A stretch of DNA of 64,000 bases from Parvimonas sp035282405. GTDB taxonomy: Bacteria; Bacillota; Clostridia; Tissierellales; Peptoniphilaceae. This document shows, piece by piece, positions 8,172 to 16,674 of this stretch. Location: contig NZ_JAYKBP010000004.1 of assembly GCF_035282405.1 (NCBI RefSeq), forward strand, positions 62,001 to 126,000. The letters run 5' to 3'. Numbering within the stretch: position 1 is the stretch's first letter; the number at the start of each line of letters is the position of its first letter. Made by a program: the position numbers and the translations under genes. The notes beneath the pieces are model-generated. The model saw only the letters and a list, made by a program, of their open reading frames with translations, ran no database searches and had not been told where the DNA came from.

Positions 8172-9200
8172 ATGAATATAAAATTGAAAAAAATTATTTC
8201 AATTATTATGATTAGCTGTATGTTTTTAATTGCTTGTTCATCAAATAAAGATGAAAAAAATAAAGAGCAAAAAACTACAGAACAAAAAGGAAATAAGAAA
8301 GTTATTTATACAACTTTTTTCCCTGTAACAGATCTTACAAAGAGAATTGTTGGAGATAAAATGGAGGTTAAAACAATAATAAAAGGAAATCAAGAACCAC
8401 ATTCCTTTGAACTTAAAGCGGGAGATATGCAGGAAATTGTAAAAGCAGACTTGATTATTTATAATGGTGCAAATATGGAGTCTTTTATTTCTGCTATTGA
8501 AGATACTGTTAAGGATAAAAATAAATTTTTAAATCTATCACAAGGATTGACTTTGTTAGAAAGTGGAGATGGGTTGGAAGAGGAAGAAGAACACGGAGAT
8601 AAAGATGGGGACAAACATGACGATGAACATGGACATAATCATAAACACGGACATGATCATAAACATGGACATGATAAAACAAATCCACATACATGGCTTA
8701 GTGTAAAAAATGCTATTATACAACTTGACACTATTTATAAAAAAGTTTCTTCTATAGACCCTGAAAATGAAGCTTATTACAAGGAAAATCTAAAAAAAGC
8801 ACAAGATGAATTTAGAGCTTTAGATAAAAAATTTGAAACAGAGCTTTCAAAAGTTAAGAGTAAACAAAAGTATTTTGTTGTAAGTCATGCTGCTTTCAAC
8901 TATTTAGCAAATGATTATGGATTAAAGCAAGTTGCAGTAACAGGTATATCACCAGAGGATGAACCATCAGCAAAGCAACTTCAAAAAATTGCCGACTTTG
9001 TTAAGAAGTATAAGATAAATACAATTTTCTTTGAAGGAAAAGCAACTCCAAAAGTTGCAGAAACTCTTGCTAAAAACACAAACACAAAGACTGATACTTT
9101 ATACACAATGGAAAATTTGACAGATGAAGAAATTAAAATGGGATATTTAAAATTAATGGAATTAAATTTAAAAGCTTTAGTTAAATCTTTTAATGAATAG
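8172..9200 (+). CDS. adcA: Zinc-binding lipoprotein of an ABC transporter (AdcA/ZnuA family)
   Basis: This is the extracellular solute-binding protein that captures zinc (possibly manganese) for an ABC importer. A lipoprotein signal ends in the lipobox LIAC (cysteine near residue 22). The probable metal ligands H77 (EPHSF), H173 (NPHTW) and H239 (VSHAAF) match the ZnuA family. A histidine- and aspartate-rich loop spans residues 141-168 (HGHNHKHGHDHKHGHD), which is typical for zinc rather than manganese proteins. The 342-residue length is normal. It is the first gene of a two-gene operon with the histidine-triad lipoprotein. The permease and ATPase are not in this window. Control by the palindrome at 8126-8142 is inferred. 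Confidence 0.92.
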   Translation: MNIKLKKIISIIMISCMFLIACSSNKDEKNKEQKTTEQKGNKKVIYTTFFPVTDLTKRIVGDKMEVKTIIKGNQEPHSFELKAGDMQEIVKADLIIYNGANMESFISAIEDTVKDKNKFLNLSQGLTLLESGDGLEEEEEHGDKDGDKHDDEHGHNHKHGHDHKHGHDKTNPHTWLSVKNAIIQLDTIYKKVSSIDPENEAYYKENLKKAQDEFRALDKKFETELSKVKSKQKYFVVSHAAFNYLANDYGLKQVAVTGISPEDEPSAKQLQKIADFVKKYKINTIFFEGKATPKVAETLAKNTNTKTDTLYTMENLTDEEIKMGYLKLMELNLKALVKSFNE

Positions 9201-9209
9201 GAGGAGATT

Positions 9210-11096
9210 ATGAGTAAAAATTTAAAAAAGAAAATTACAAAAATGAATTTAATTTTAGTTTGTAGTGCAGTTTTACTTGCAAGTTGTACGAAGAAAAAGG
9301 AAGAAACAAAACAAAGTACTTCTAAAAACTTTGAATTTGTTGAAAAAGAAACGAAATATAAAAAAGATGAAACAACAGAAGTTTTAATTGATGCTGAAAT
9401 AAAAAAAGATGATATTGTAAGATCTTATAAACATGGAGATCATTGGCATGTATTTACTAAAGACGGTAAAGAACATATTACTTATACAGATCCTTCAAAA
9501 TTGGGAAATGGAAATTCATTATCTCTTGTTAGTGTTGTTTCAAGAAATAAATTAAGAGGATTAAATGTAACATCAATATTAAAACATGGAGATCACTGGC
9601 ATGTTTATACAGCTGATGGGAATGAATATTTAACTTATGAAGATCCATCAAGTATGTTTCCTAATATTACAGTAGGAACTTATGTAGGTTCACATAATTC
9701 ACATAGAAACAGAAGAAATTCAAATAACTATTCACATGCAAATATTATTGAAGAGAAAAAAGATAGAGTAGTAAAAATTTTGAGACATGGAGATCATTGG
9801 CACATTTATACTGCAAGTGGTAAAGAATATATTAGCTACACAGATCCAACCTCAAAATATCCTGATGCAGAAGTCGGAGAATATCAAGGAAATCACGGAG
9901 ATTCACAAGATAATACAGAGAAAGAAAAACCAAGTGAGAAACCTAATGTTCCAAGTGCTAGTGAGAAATTATATGAAGCTAGAAAAAATTTAAATATAAT
10001 AAATGTTTTGGGAAAAGATCCTGTTAACAGATATGATATAGTAAAAATTTTAAAACATGGAGACCATTATCATATTTATGATTCAAAAGGAAATGAAGGA
10101 ATAACATATACTGACCCGAGATCTCTTTATCCTGAAGCTGAGTTTGGCGAATATAAGGGAAGTCATGGAGACGAAAATAAAAAACCATTTGAATGGCCAA
10201 AAGGTGTAACAAAAATTGTAGATCATGGAGATCATTGGCATTTATATGTGGGAGATAAGGAAGTTGGAGTTGTTCATGAAAACCCTAGAAGCCGTTATCC
10301 TAATGCTGAATATATTAAAGAGGGAAGTGATCACTCAGATATAGGTGTAGATGAAAAAGAATTATTTACTTATGAAAGTGTAAAAGCTGAAATAAAAGAC
10401 AAAGTAATCCCATATCTGGACAGTAACCTTAGAGCGATGAGACATTATGGAGATTTGGATACAACATTACCTGTTTATGGTTCAAATGGAGTGAAAAAGG
10501 GAATATTCTACTGGTTACATGGAAATCACTATCATGCTATAACTATAAAACAAATTATTCAAAATGCAAAAGCAGGTCAATATGGAGATTGTACAGCAAA
10601 AGAAATAGTAGCTGCTTTGAAATATATAATTCAAAATCCTGGTAAAGATATTGAATCAAAAGTAACTGTTGATAGAGAAGAAGTATTGAAGTATCTTAGA
10701 AAAGTATATAATTTAGAAGATGAAATGGATGCTTATACTATAGGTGATATTGCATATGTTTATGCAAATGGAGAAACATATACATTCAGTTTAGCTGATT
10801 TTGAAAAGGTAAATGGAGAAATTAGATATAAAAAGAAACTTCCACAAATTCCAAAAAAAGCTGATTCAAATGAGAAAAAGTCTGAAGAAAAGGAAGATGC
10901 TACAGAATTACCTAAACAAAATGAAGAAGATAAAAAACTTCCAAGTGTAGATAAATCTGAAAAAGAAACTAAAAACTCTACTACAAAGTCTGAAGATAAA
11001 AAAGTTGATGAAAAGAAAAATGAAGAAAAAACAAAAACAGATAAACCAACAAAATCAGACGAAAACAAAGAAGAAAAGGAAAATAAAAATAATTAG
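9210..11096 (+). CDS. Pht-like histidine-triad surface lipoprotein with six HxxHxH motifs
   Basis: This 628-residue protein resembles streptococcal Pht proteins, which scavenge zinc at the cell surface and pass it to AdcA-type receptors. A lipobox LLASC ends the signal peptide near residue 26. Six HxxHxH triads begin at residues 75, 126, 193, 283, 339 and 437, mostly as HGDHWH or HGDHYH, and most are followed by a Y-T/E-DP element (for example YTDPSKL). The C-terminal 80 residues are low-complexity Lys/Glu and probably disordered. It follows adcA by nine bases with GGAGGAG upstream. Zinc binding is family knowledge; the number of functional sites is inference. Confidence 0.9.
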   Translation: MSKNLKKKITKMNLILVCSAVLLASCTKKKEETKQSTSKNFEFVEKETKYKKDETTEVLIDAEIKKDDIVRSYKHGDHWHVFTKDGKEHITYTDPSKLGNGNSLSLVSVVSRNKLRGLNVTSILKHGDHWHVYTADGNEYLTYEDPSSMFPNITVGTYVGSHNSHRNRRNSNNYSHANIIEEKKDRVVKILRHGDHWHIYTASGKEYISYTDPTSKYPDAEVGEYQGNHGDSQDNTEKEKPSEKPNVPSASEKLYEARKNLNIINVLGKDPVNRYDIVKILKHGDHYHIYDSKGNEGITYTDPRSLYPEAEFGEYKGSHGDENKKPFEWPKGVTKIVDHGDHWHLYVGDKEVGVVHENPRSRYPNAEYIKEGSDHSDIGVDEKELFTYESVKAEIKDKVIPYLDSNLRAMRHYGDLDTTLPVYGSNGVKKGIFYWLHGNHYHAITIKQIIQNAKAGQYGDCTAKEIVAALKYIIQNPGKDIESKVTVDREEVLKYLRKVYNLEDEMDAYTIGDIAYVYANGETYTFSLADFEKVNGEIRYKKKLPQIPKKADSNEKKSEEKEDATELPKQNEEDKKLPSVDKSEKETKNSTTKSEDKKVDEKKNEEKTKTDKPTKSDENKEEKENKNN

Positions 11097-11126
11097 TTTT
11101 ATAATTTAATAAATTTTCTAAATTTA

Positions 11127-11170
11127 AAATCACTCAATTATAGAGTAAAATCTGTATTGAGTGATTTTTT
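11127..11170 (+). terminator. Terminator after the histidine-triad gene
   Basis: AAATCACTCAAT pairs with ATTGAGTGATTT over a loop of about 18 bases, followed by TTTT. Confidence 0.85.
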
Positions 11171-11232
11171 GTGAATAAACAAGTTTATTTTAAATAAAAT
11201 TTTTTAATTAAAAAAATTTTTTTCTAAATATG

Positions 11233-11261
11233 TTTATAAATTATATTTTATGTGGTATAAT
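11233..11261 (+). promoter_or_regulatory. groE promoter
   Basis: TATAAT at 11256-11261 with a weak TTTATA 17 bases upstream (11233-11238). The CIRCE element follows 15 bases later. Confidence 0.65.
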
Positions 11262-11275
11262 ATATCTGTAATTAA

Positions 11276-11302
11276 TTAGCACTCAAGTTAATAGACTGCT
11301 AA
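11276..11302. promoter_or_regulatory. CIRCE element, HrcA operator
   Basis: TTAGCACTC, nine bases, GACTGCTAA. This is the CIRCE consensus (TTAGCACTC-N9-GAGTGCTAA) with one mismatch in the right arm. It predicts heat-shock repression of groESL by HrcA; hrcA is not in the window. Confidence 0.95.
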
Positions 11303-11324
11303 TAACTTTAATAGGAGGGATATT

Positions 11325-11609
11325 ATGAAATTAAAACCAATAGGAGATAAATTAGTTATAGAAATGGTTGAGGTAGAAGAAAAGACAAGTTCTGGGATAG
11401 TTCTTCCTACTTCTGCAAAAGAGGCACCAAGTGTTGCTAAAGTTTTGGCAATTGGTGATGAAATTTTAAAAGATGAAGATAAAAAAGATTTAATTAAAGT
11501 TGGAGATAAAGTAATTTTCTCAAAATATGCAGGAACTGAAGTTAAACTTGATAAAAAAGAATATATTGTTGTAAAAATTGCTGATGTTTTAGCAGTAGTT
11601 GAAGATTAG
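11325..11609 (+). CDS. groES: Co-chaperonin GroES
   Basis: The seven-fold lid of the GroEL folding chamber. The protein is 94 residues, normal for the family. It starts MKLKPIGDKLVIE, and the mobile loop that contacts GroEL is visible at about residues 17-31 (EEKTSSGIVLPTSAKE). AGGAGGG lies upstream of the ATG and groEL follows after 12 bases. Expression should be controlled by the CIRCE element 22 bases before the start. Confidence 0.98.
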   Translation: MKLKPIGDKLVIEMVEVEEKTSSGIVLPTSAKEAPSVAKVLAIGDEILKDEDKKDLIKVGDKVIFSKYAGTEVKLDKKEYIVVKIADVLAVVED

Positions 11610-11621
11610 GAGGTTTTTTAA

Positions 11622-13253
11622 ATGGCTAAAGAAATTAAATTTAATGAAGAAGCAAGAAAAGGAATGGAAGCTGGTATTAATAAACTTTCAGATACAGTTA
11701 AAGTTACTCTTGGACCTAAAGGAAGAAATGTAGTTTTAGATAAAAAATTCGGTTCACCACTTATTACAAATGATGGTGTTACTATTGCAAGAGAAATTGA
11801 ATTGGAAGATCCTTATGAAAATATGGGAGCTCAACTTGTTAAAGAAGTTGCAACTAAGACAAATGATGTTGCAGGTGATGGTACAACTACAGCAACACTT
11901 TTAGCTCAAGCAATTATTAGAGAAGGATTAAAGAATGTTGCAGCCGGAGCAAATCCTATGATTATTCAAAAGGGAATTAAAAAGGCAGTTGAAAAGGCAG
12001 TTGAAGGAATTAAAGAATTTTCAAAACCTGTTGAAACAAAAGAAAGTATTGCTCAAGTAGCATCAATTTCTGCAGCTGATGAAGAAGTTGGAAAATTAAT
12101 TTCTGATGCAATGGAAAAAGTTGGAAAAGACGGTGTTATCACTGTTGAAGAATCTAGAAGTATGGGAACAACTTTAGAAGTTGTTGAAGGTATGCAATTT
12201 GATAGAGGATATGTTTCTCCTTATATGGTAACTAATACTGAAAAAATGGAAGCTGAACTTGAAGATCCATATATTTTAATTACTGATAAAAAGATTACTA
12301 ATATTCAAGAAGTTTTACCTGTATTAGAACAAATTGTTCAACAAGGAAAACCACTTTTGATTATTGCTGACGATGTAGAAGGCGAAGCAATGGCAACACT
12401 TGTTGTTAATAAATTAAGAGGAACATTCAACTGTGTAGCTGTAAAAGCACCTGCTTTTGGAGATAGAAGAAAAGATATGTTACAAGATATTGCAATTTTA
12501 ACAGGTGGTACAGTTATTTCAGAAGATTTAGGATATGAATTAAAAGAAACTTCTATTGAAATGTTAGGTAAAGCAAGAAGAGTAACTGTTGGAAAAGAAC
12601 TTACTGTTATCGTAAATGGTGCTGGAGAACAATCAGCTATTGAAGAAAGAGTTGCTTTAATTAGAAATCAAATAGAAATAAGCGATTCTGAATATGATAG
12701 AGATAAATTACAAGAAAGACTTGCTAAACTTGCAGGTGGAGTTGCAGTAATTCAAGTTGGTGCAGCTACTGAAACAGAACTTAAAGAAAGAAAGTTAAGA
12801 ATTGAAGATGCACTTGCAGCTACAAGAGCAGCAGTTGAAGAAGGTATTGTTCCTGGTGGTGGAACTGTATTATTAAATGTAATTCCAAAAGTTAAAGCAC
12901 TTCTTGAAGAAACTAATGGAGACGAAAGAACAGGTGTTAATATAATTGTTAAAGCGCTTGAAGAACCTGTTAGACAAATTGCAATCAATGCAGGTTTAGA
13001 AGGTTCAGTTATCGTTGAAAATGTTAAAAATGCAGAAGCTGGAATTGGTTTTGATGCTTTAAGTGAAAAATATGTAAATATGCTTGAAAGCGGAATTGTT
13101 GATCCTACAAAAGTTACTAGATCAGCACTTCAAAATGCATCAAGTGTTGCATCAATGGTTTTAACAACAGAAGCTGCTGTTGCTGATGTAACTAAAGATG
13201 AACCAATGGGACAAATGCCTGGTGGAATGAATCCTGGAATGGGTTATATGTAG
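11622..13253 (+). CDS. groEL: Chaperonin GroEL
   Basis: The 60-kDa chaperonin that folds proteins in an ATP-driven double ring. The 543-residue length is normal. The ATP-binding motif DGTTTAT lies at about residues 86-92 with D87 as the expected phosphate-contact residue. The conserved GGVAVI region is near 372 and the Gly-Met-rich tail (GQMPGGMNPGMGYM) closes the protein. AGGAGG precedes the ATG. It forms a two-gene operon with groES, ended by a terminator at 13290. Confidence 0.98.
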   Translation: MAKEIKFNEEARKGMEAGINKLSDTVKVTLGPKGRNVVLDKKFGSPLITNDGVTIAREIELEDPYENMGAQLVKEVATKTNDVAGDGTTTATLLAQAIIREGLKNVAAGANPMIIQKGIKKAVEKAVEGIKEFSKPVETKESIAQVASISAADEEVGKLISDAMEKVGKDGVITVEESRSMGTTLEVVEGMQFDRGYVSPYMVTNTEKMEAELEDPYILITDKKITNIQEVLPVLEQIVQQGKPLLIIADDVEGEAMATLVVNKLRGTFNCVAVKAPAFGDRRKDMLQDIAILTGGTVISEDLGYELKETSIEMLGKARRVTVGKELTVIVNGAGEQSAIEERVALIRNQIEISDSEYDRDKLQERLAKLAGGVAVIQVGAATETELKERKLRIEDALAATRAAVEEGIVPGGGTVLLNVIPKVKALLEETNGDERTGVNIIVKALEEPVRQIAINAGLEGSVIVENVKNAEAGIGFDALSEKYVNMLESGIVDPTKVTRSALQNASSVASMVLTTEAAVADVTKDEPMGQMPGGMNPGMGYM

Positions 13254-13289
13254 AAAGTAGTTAACTTATAGCTAAATTTATGGTAAAAT

Positions 13290-13318
13290 AGAACTTGGAT
13301 AAACCGAGTTCTTTTTTT
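13290..13318 (+). terminator. Terminator after groEL
   Basis: AGAACTTGG pairs with CCGAGTTCT (one G-T wobble) around ATAAA, followed by seven T. Confidence 0.9.
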
Positions 13319-13329
13319 ATGGAGTTTTT

Positions 13330-13593
13330 ATGATTAAAATATTTTTTAATATCATGTTTTTAGTTAGTATTTCTATTTTAGTTATACATCAAAGTTTTTA
13401 TTATTATCAATTTAATAAGATTTTTAAAAAATTGAAAAATTTAAGTGAAGAGAGAAATATAATTGAAGATAGAAATTTAATTTTAGAGTACAATTATAAT
13501 CTCGCACAGCTTAATTATATTTTTTGTGTATATTTTTGTGGGTTGATGAAAAAAATTCTATATAAAAAGAATAATTTTGAATATGTTGAATAG
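13330..13593 (+). CDS. Small single-pass membrane protein, 87 residues, unknown function
   Basis: I do not recognise this protein. One N-terminal membrane helix (about residues 4-20, FFNIMFLVSISILVIH) is followed by an aromatic, basic segment and a predicted coiled region (KIFKKLKNLSEERNIIEDRN). GGAG lies five bases before the ATG. The gene starts 11 bases after the groEL terminator, and its stop codon lies within the ribosome binding site of the downstream RNase gene, so translational coupling is likely. Its position suggests a role tied to the RNase G-like protein, but this is inference. A cell-division-type small bitopic protein is an alternative reading. Confidence 0.65.
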   Translation: MIKIFFNIMFLVSISILVIHQSFYYYQFNKIFKKLKNLSEERNIIEDRNLILEYNYNLAQLNYIFCVYFCGLMKKILYKKNNFEYVE

Positions 13594-13602
13594 GAGAAAA
13601 TT

Positions 13603-14682
13603 TTGAAAGATTATTTATTTATATATAAAAATGAAGAAAAAATTGAATATGGAAAAGTTTTAAATTCAAAATTAAACTCCTATTTTGTAAAAACATTTAG
13701 TGATTTTGAAATTGGAGACATATATAGAGCAAGGGTTGTAAAAAAAGTTGATGCATTACAATGTTTTTTTGTAGAACTTAAAAATGGAAAAAATGGATTT
13801 TTAGACTTCAAAGATACTATTGGAGAAGTAAAAGTTGGAGATGTAATATTTGTTGAAATTTACAAAATTAATGCAGGAGAAAAAGCACCTAATGTTTCAA
13901 TGAATTTTTCTGTTTCTTCAATGTTTTCAGTTATATCTTACAAAAATAGAGAAGATATTTTGATTTCAAAAAAATTAAAAGAATATAATTTTGACTTTGA
14001 GAAGATAAAAAATATAAAATCAAATTTTTCAGTAAAATTGAGAACAAAAAGTATCGATTGTGATGAATATACTTTATTGAATGATATAAGAAAAAATGTA
14101 GAAAAAATGCAAGAAATAGTGGATAGTTTAAATAATTTACCTGTTCCGAAATTAATCTACAAAAAGGAGAATTTTTTAGATGACTTTTTATTTGAAAATG
14201 AAAAACATTGCTGTATATTAAGTGATAAAGAGCTGTATAAGAGTTTTAAAGATAATAAATTTTTGAAAAATGAATTAAAATACAATGATGAATATTCTCC
14301 AAGATATGACTACAATATTGGAGTATATCTTGAGGGATTAAATAAAAAAACAATTGAAGTTGAAGATATAAATATAGTTATAGAAAAAACGGAAGCCCTT
14401 ACAGTAATAGATGTAAATTCAAAGAAAAAAACAAGTGAAATAAATAAAAGTAAAAATGCTTTAAGTGTAAATTTAATAGCAATTGAAGAAATTATTAGAC
14501 AGATTTCTTTTAGGGATATTTCAGGGATAATAATTGTAGATTTTATAAATATGAAAACAAAAGAAAGAGAAATTTTAGAAGAAAAAATTAAGGAAATACA
14601 AATCTTTGACAATAAGATTTGGAATTTTCACGGATTTACAAAACTTGGATTATATGAAATTACAAGACAAAGAGGAAAATAA
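13603..14682 (+). CDS. rng: RNase E/G family protein, short form
   Basis: An endoribonuclease of the RNase E/G family, expected to cut single-stranded RNA in rRNA or mRNA processing. The TTG start at 13603 has GGAG seven bases upstream. An S1-like RNA-binding segment occupies about residues 35-110. The catalytic aspartates sit in TEALTVIDVNS (about residues 263-273) and IIIVDFINM (about 305-313), matching E. coli D303 and D346. The family-typical LGLYEITRQR closes the protein at residue 359. The CPxC zinc-link and small domain that normally follow are absent, so this is a minimal form. It overlaps the next gene by one base. Confidence 0.85.
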   Translation: MKDYLFIYKNEEKIEYGKVLNSKLNSYFVKTFSDFEIGDIYRARVVKKVDALQCFFVELKNGKNGFLDFKDTIGEVKVGDVIFVEIYKINAGEKAPNVSMNFSVSSMFSVISYKNREDILISKKLKEYNFDFEKIKNIKSNFSVKLRTKSIDCDEYTLLNDIRKNVEKMQEIVDSLNNLPVPKLIYKKENFLDDFLFENEKHCCILSDKELYKSFKDNKFLKNELKYNDEYSPRYDYNIGVYLEGLNKKTIEVEDINIVIEKTEALTVIDVNSKKKTSEINKSKNALSVNLIAIEEIIRQISFRDISGIIIVDFINMKTKEREILEEKIKEIQIFDNKIWNFHGFTKLGLYEITRQRGK

Positions 14683-15995
14683 TGGAATTAAAAAATTTAG
14701 AAATAATTGATAATACCAATGAGGGACTTGGAGTTGCAAAAAGTGAAGAAGGAATAGTTTTTGTAAAAGGTGGACTTGTTGGAGATATTGTCGATGTTGA
14801 AATAACACAAAAAAAGAAAAAATTTTCTAACGGATATGTAAAAAAATATTTGAAATATAGTGAATACAGAGAAAATTTATATGATGAAAAACTAACAGAT
14901 ATCTATCATTTTATAAATCTAAAATATGAAAAAGAACTTGAATTAAAGAAAAAGATGTTTTTAGACAGCCTTAGAAAAAATACAGCCATAGAATTAGAGC
15001 ATGTTGAAATTTTAGAGAATAAAAACAACTTAAATTATAGAAATAAAATTGAATTAAAGACGAATGAAGATTTTGAACTTTGCTACTGTGTGGATAATGG
15101 GGAAAGTAAAATAAAACTTGAAAATTGTCCATTAAGTGATGAGTGTATAAATAAATTTCTTCCGTTTTTACAAGCAAAATTAAAAGAATTTAAAATTAAA
15201 TCCTATGATGTAAATACGGATGATGGAATTTTAAAAAATATCAGTATAAGGTCAAATTTCAATTCTGAAATTATGATTACTGTTGTTGTAAAAGAAAATA
15301 TAGTAGAAGCTCAAAATTTTGTAAAAAGTTTAAGTGAATATGAAAAATTGGTAAGTGGATATATAAATATAAATCCTAAAAAAGCAAGTATTATTATGGG
15401 ACTAGAAAGTAAATTAATATTTTCGAAGAAATGCTTTACAGATAAAATCGGAAAATATGAATTTAATATTTCCCCAAAGAGCTTTTTTCAAGTAAATAGA
15501 TTTCAAACTGAAAATTTATATAAAATAGCTAAAGATTTTTTAGGAGAAAACAAAGATAAGAATTTGTTGGATTTATATTCAGGTATAGGAACTACAAGCA
15601 TATATTTTGCAGAAAATTTTAAAAAAGTAATTGGTGTAGAAGTTGTAAAAGATGCAGTAAAAGACGCTAAAGAAAATTTAAAACTAAATGATGTAAAAAA
15701 TGTTGGGTTTTTATATGGAAAAAGTGAAGAAAAAATCGAAGAAATATTAAAAAATAATAACATAGATATAATATCCGTAGATCCTCCACGAAAAGGACTT
15801 GATAAAAAGGTTGTAGATACAATTATTAAAAGTAATATCAAAAAAGTTGTATATGTAAGTTGTAACGGAGCAACATTGACAAGAGATTTAAAACATTTTA
15901 TTGACGGTGGATTTGAATTAAAGAAAGTAAAACTATGTGATATGTTTAGTAAAACAGCACATTGTGAAGTTGTTGTTTTGATTGAGATGATGTAA
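14682..15995 (+). CDS. TrmA/RlmD-family uracil-C5 RNA methyltransferase
   Basis: It methylates C5 of a uridine in 23S rRNA (RlmD/RlmCD type) or tRNA (TrmA type) with S-adenosylmethionine. A TRAM domain occupies residues 1-60. Visible motifs are FFQVNRFQTENLY (about 268), LDLYSGIGTT (about 296-305), DPPRKGLD (about 367) and the catalytic cysteine in VYVSCNGATLTRDL (about 390). The N-terminal cluster of three cysteines that binds a 4Fe-4S centre in RlmD is missing between residues 65 and 100; only a later ENCP cysteine remains. Start and stop of the upstream RNase overlap by one base. The exact RNA target cannot be assigned. Confidence 0.9.
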   Translation: MELKNLEIIDNTNEGLGVAKSEEGIVFVKGGLVGDIVDVEITQKKKKFSNGYVKKYLKYSEYRENLYDEKLTDIYHFINLKYEKELELKKKMFLDSLRKNTAIELEHVEILENKNNLNYRNKIELKTNEDFELCYCVDNGESKIKLENCPLSDECINKFLPFLQAKLKEFKIKSYDVNTDDGILKNISIRSNFNSEIMITVVVKENIVEAQNFVKSLSEYEKLVSGYININPKKASIIMGLESKLIFSKKCFTDKIGKYEFNISPKSFFQVNRFQTENLYKIAKDFLGENKDKNLLDLYSGIGTTSIYFAENFKKVIGVEVVKDAVKDAKENLKLNDVKNVGFLYGKSEEKIEEILKNNNIDIISVDPPRKGLDKKVVDTIIKSNIKKVVYVSCNGATLTRDLKHFIDGGFELKKVKLCDMFSKTAHCEVVVLIEMM

Positions 15996-16043
15996 GAATA
16001 GGAATAATACTATGTATACTTTAATATTTTTATTGGAGGTAAA

Positions 16044-16673
16044 ATGAGCAAGAAAAAATATTTAGAAAATCCAATTGAATATTCAGCTTTGTCATACTGG
16101 AAAAATAAAAATTTCAAAGTTCCTGATAATATGAAAATAGTTAATGATAAGTATTTCTCAAAAGATTTATTAAAAGATTTCAATGATGATATTTATTTTA
16201 AATTAGTTCACAACTTAAATAATATTATTTTACATAGCCTATCTGAGAATTTTATTTTTTACAAATGTAGTATTGAAGAATTTGGCATTCATATAAATAG
16301 TTGTTACGATGATGAGGGAATAACAATAAAAGAATTAGAGTCTTATAAAGAACGTATAGTATATGATGAAGAATTGTGGATTTGTATTTTTGATAAATAT
16401 AATAAAAAAATAGTTGCTACAGGAATTGCTGAATTTGATAAGGAAATAAAAGAGGGATATTTGGAGTGGATTCAAGTTTCAAAAGATTATAGAAAAAAAG
16501 GATTTGGAACAGTTATAGTAAATGAATTATTGTTTAGATTAAAGGAAAAGGCTGATTTTGTTACTGTTTCTGGGAAACTAAAAAATGAAAGCAATCCTGA
16601 AAATTTATATTTAAAATGCGGTTTTGAAAACAAAACAATATGGCATGTTTTGACAAAAAAGGAGATATTTTAA
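16044..16673 (+). CDS. GNAT-family N-acetyltransferase
   Basis: A 209-residue protein whose C-terminal half is a GNAT acetyl-CoA-binding fold: motif A is RKKGFGTVIVNELL at about residues 153-166, and motif B is around LYLKCGFENK (about 190). The N-terminal half (residues 1-85) is not recognisable and may set substrate specificity. GGAGG lies before the ATG, and the diaminopropionate ammonia-lyase gene starts one base after the stop, so the two are translationally coupled. The substrate is unknown; an amino-acid-derived amine would fit the neighbour, but that is inference. Confidence 0.85.
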   Translation: MSKKKYLENPIEYSALSYWKNKNFKVPDNMKIVNDKYFSKDLLKDFNDDIYFKLVHNLNNIILHSLSENFIFYKCSIEEFGIHINSCYDDEGITIKELESYKERIVYDEELWICIFDKYNKKIVATGIAEFDKEIKEGYLEWIQVSKDYRKKGFGTVIVNELLFRLKEKADFVTVSGKLKNESNPENLYLKCGFENKTIWHVLTKKEIF

Positions 16674-16674
16674 A

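Noticed and set aside
8509..8694. A minus-strand protein opposite the histidine-rich loop of the zinc receptor
   Set aside because: It is a low-complexity shadow of the repeated His/Asp codons, without a ribosome binding site.
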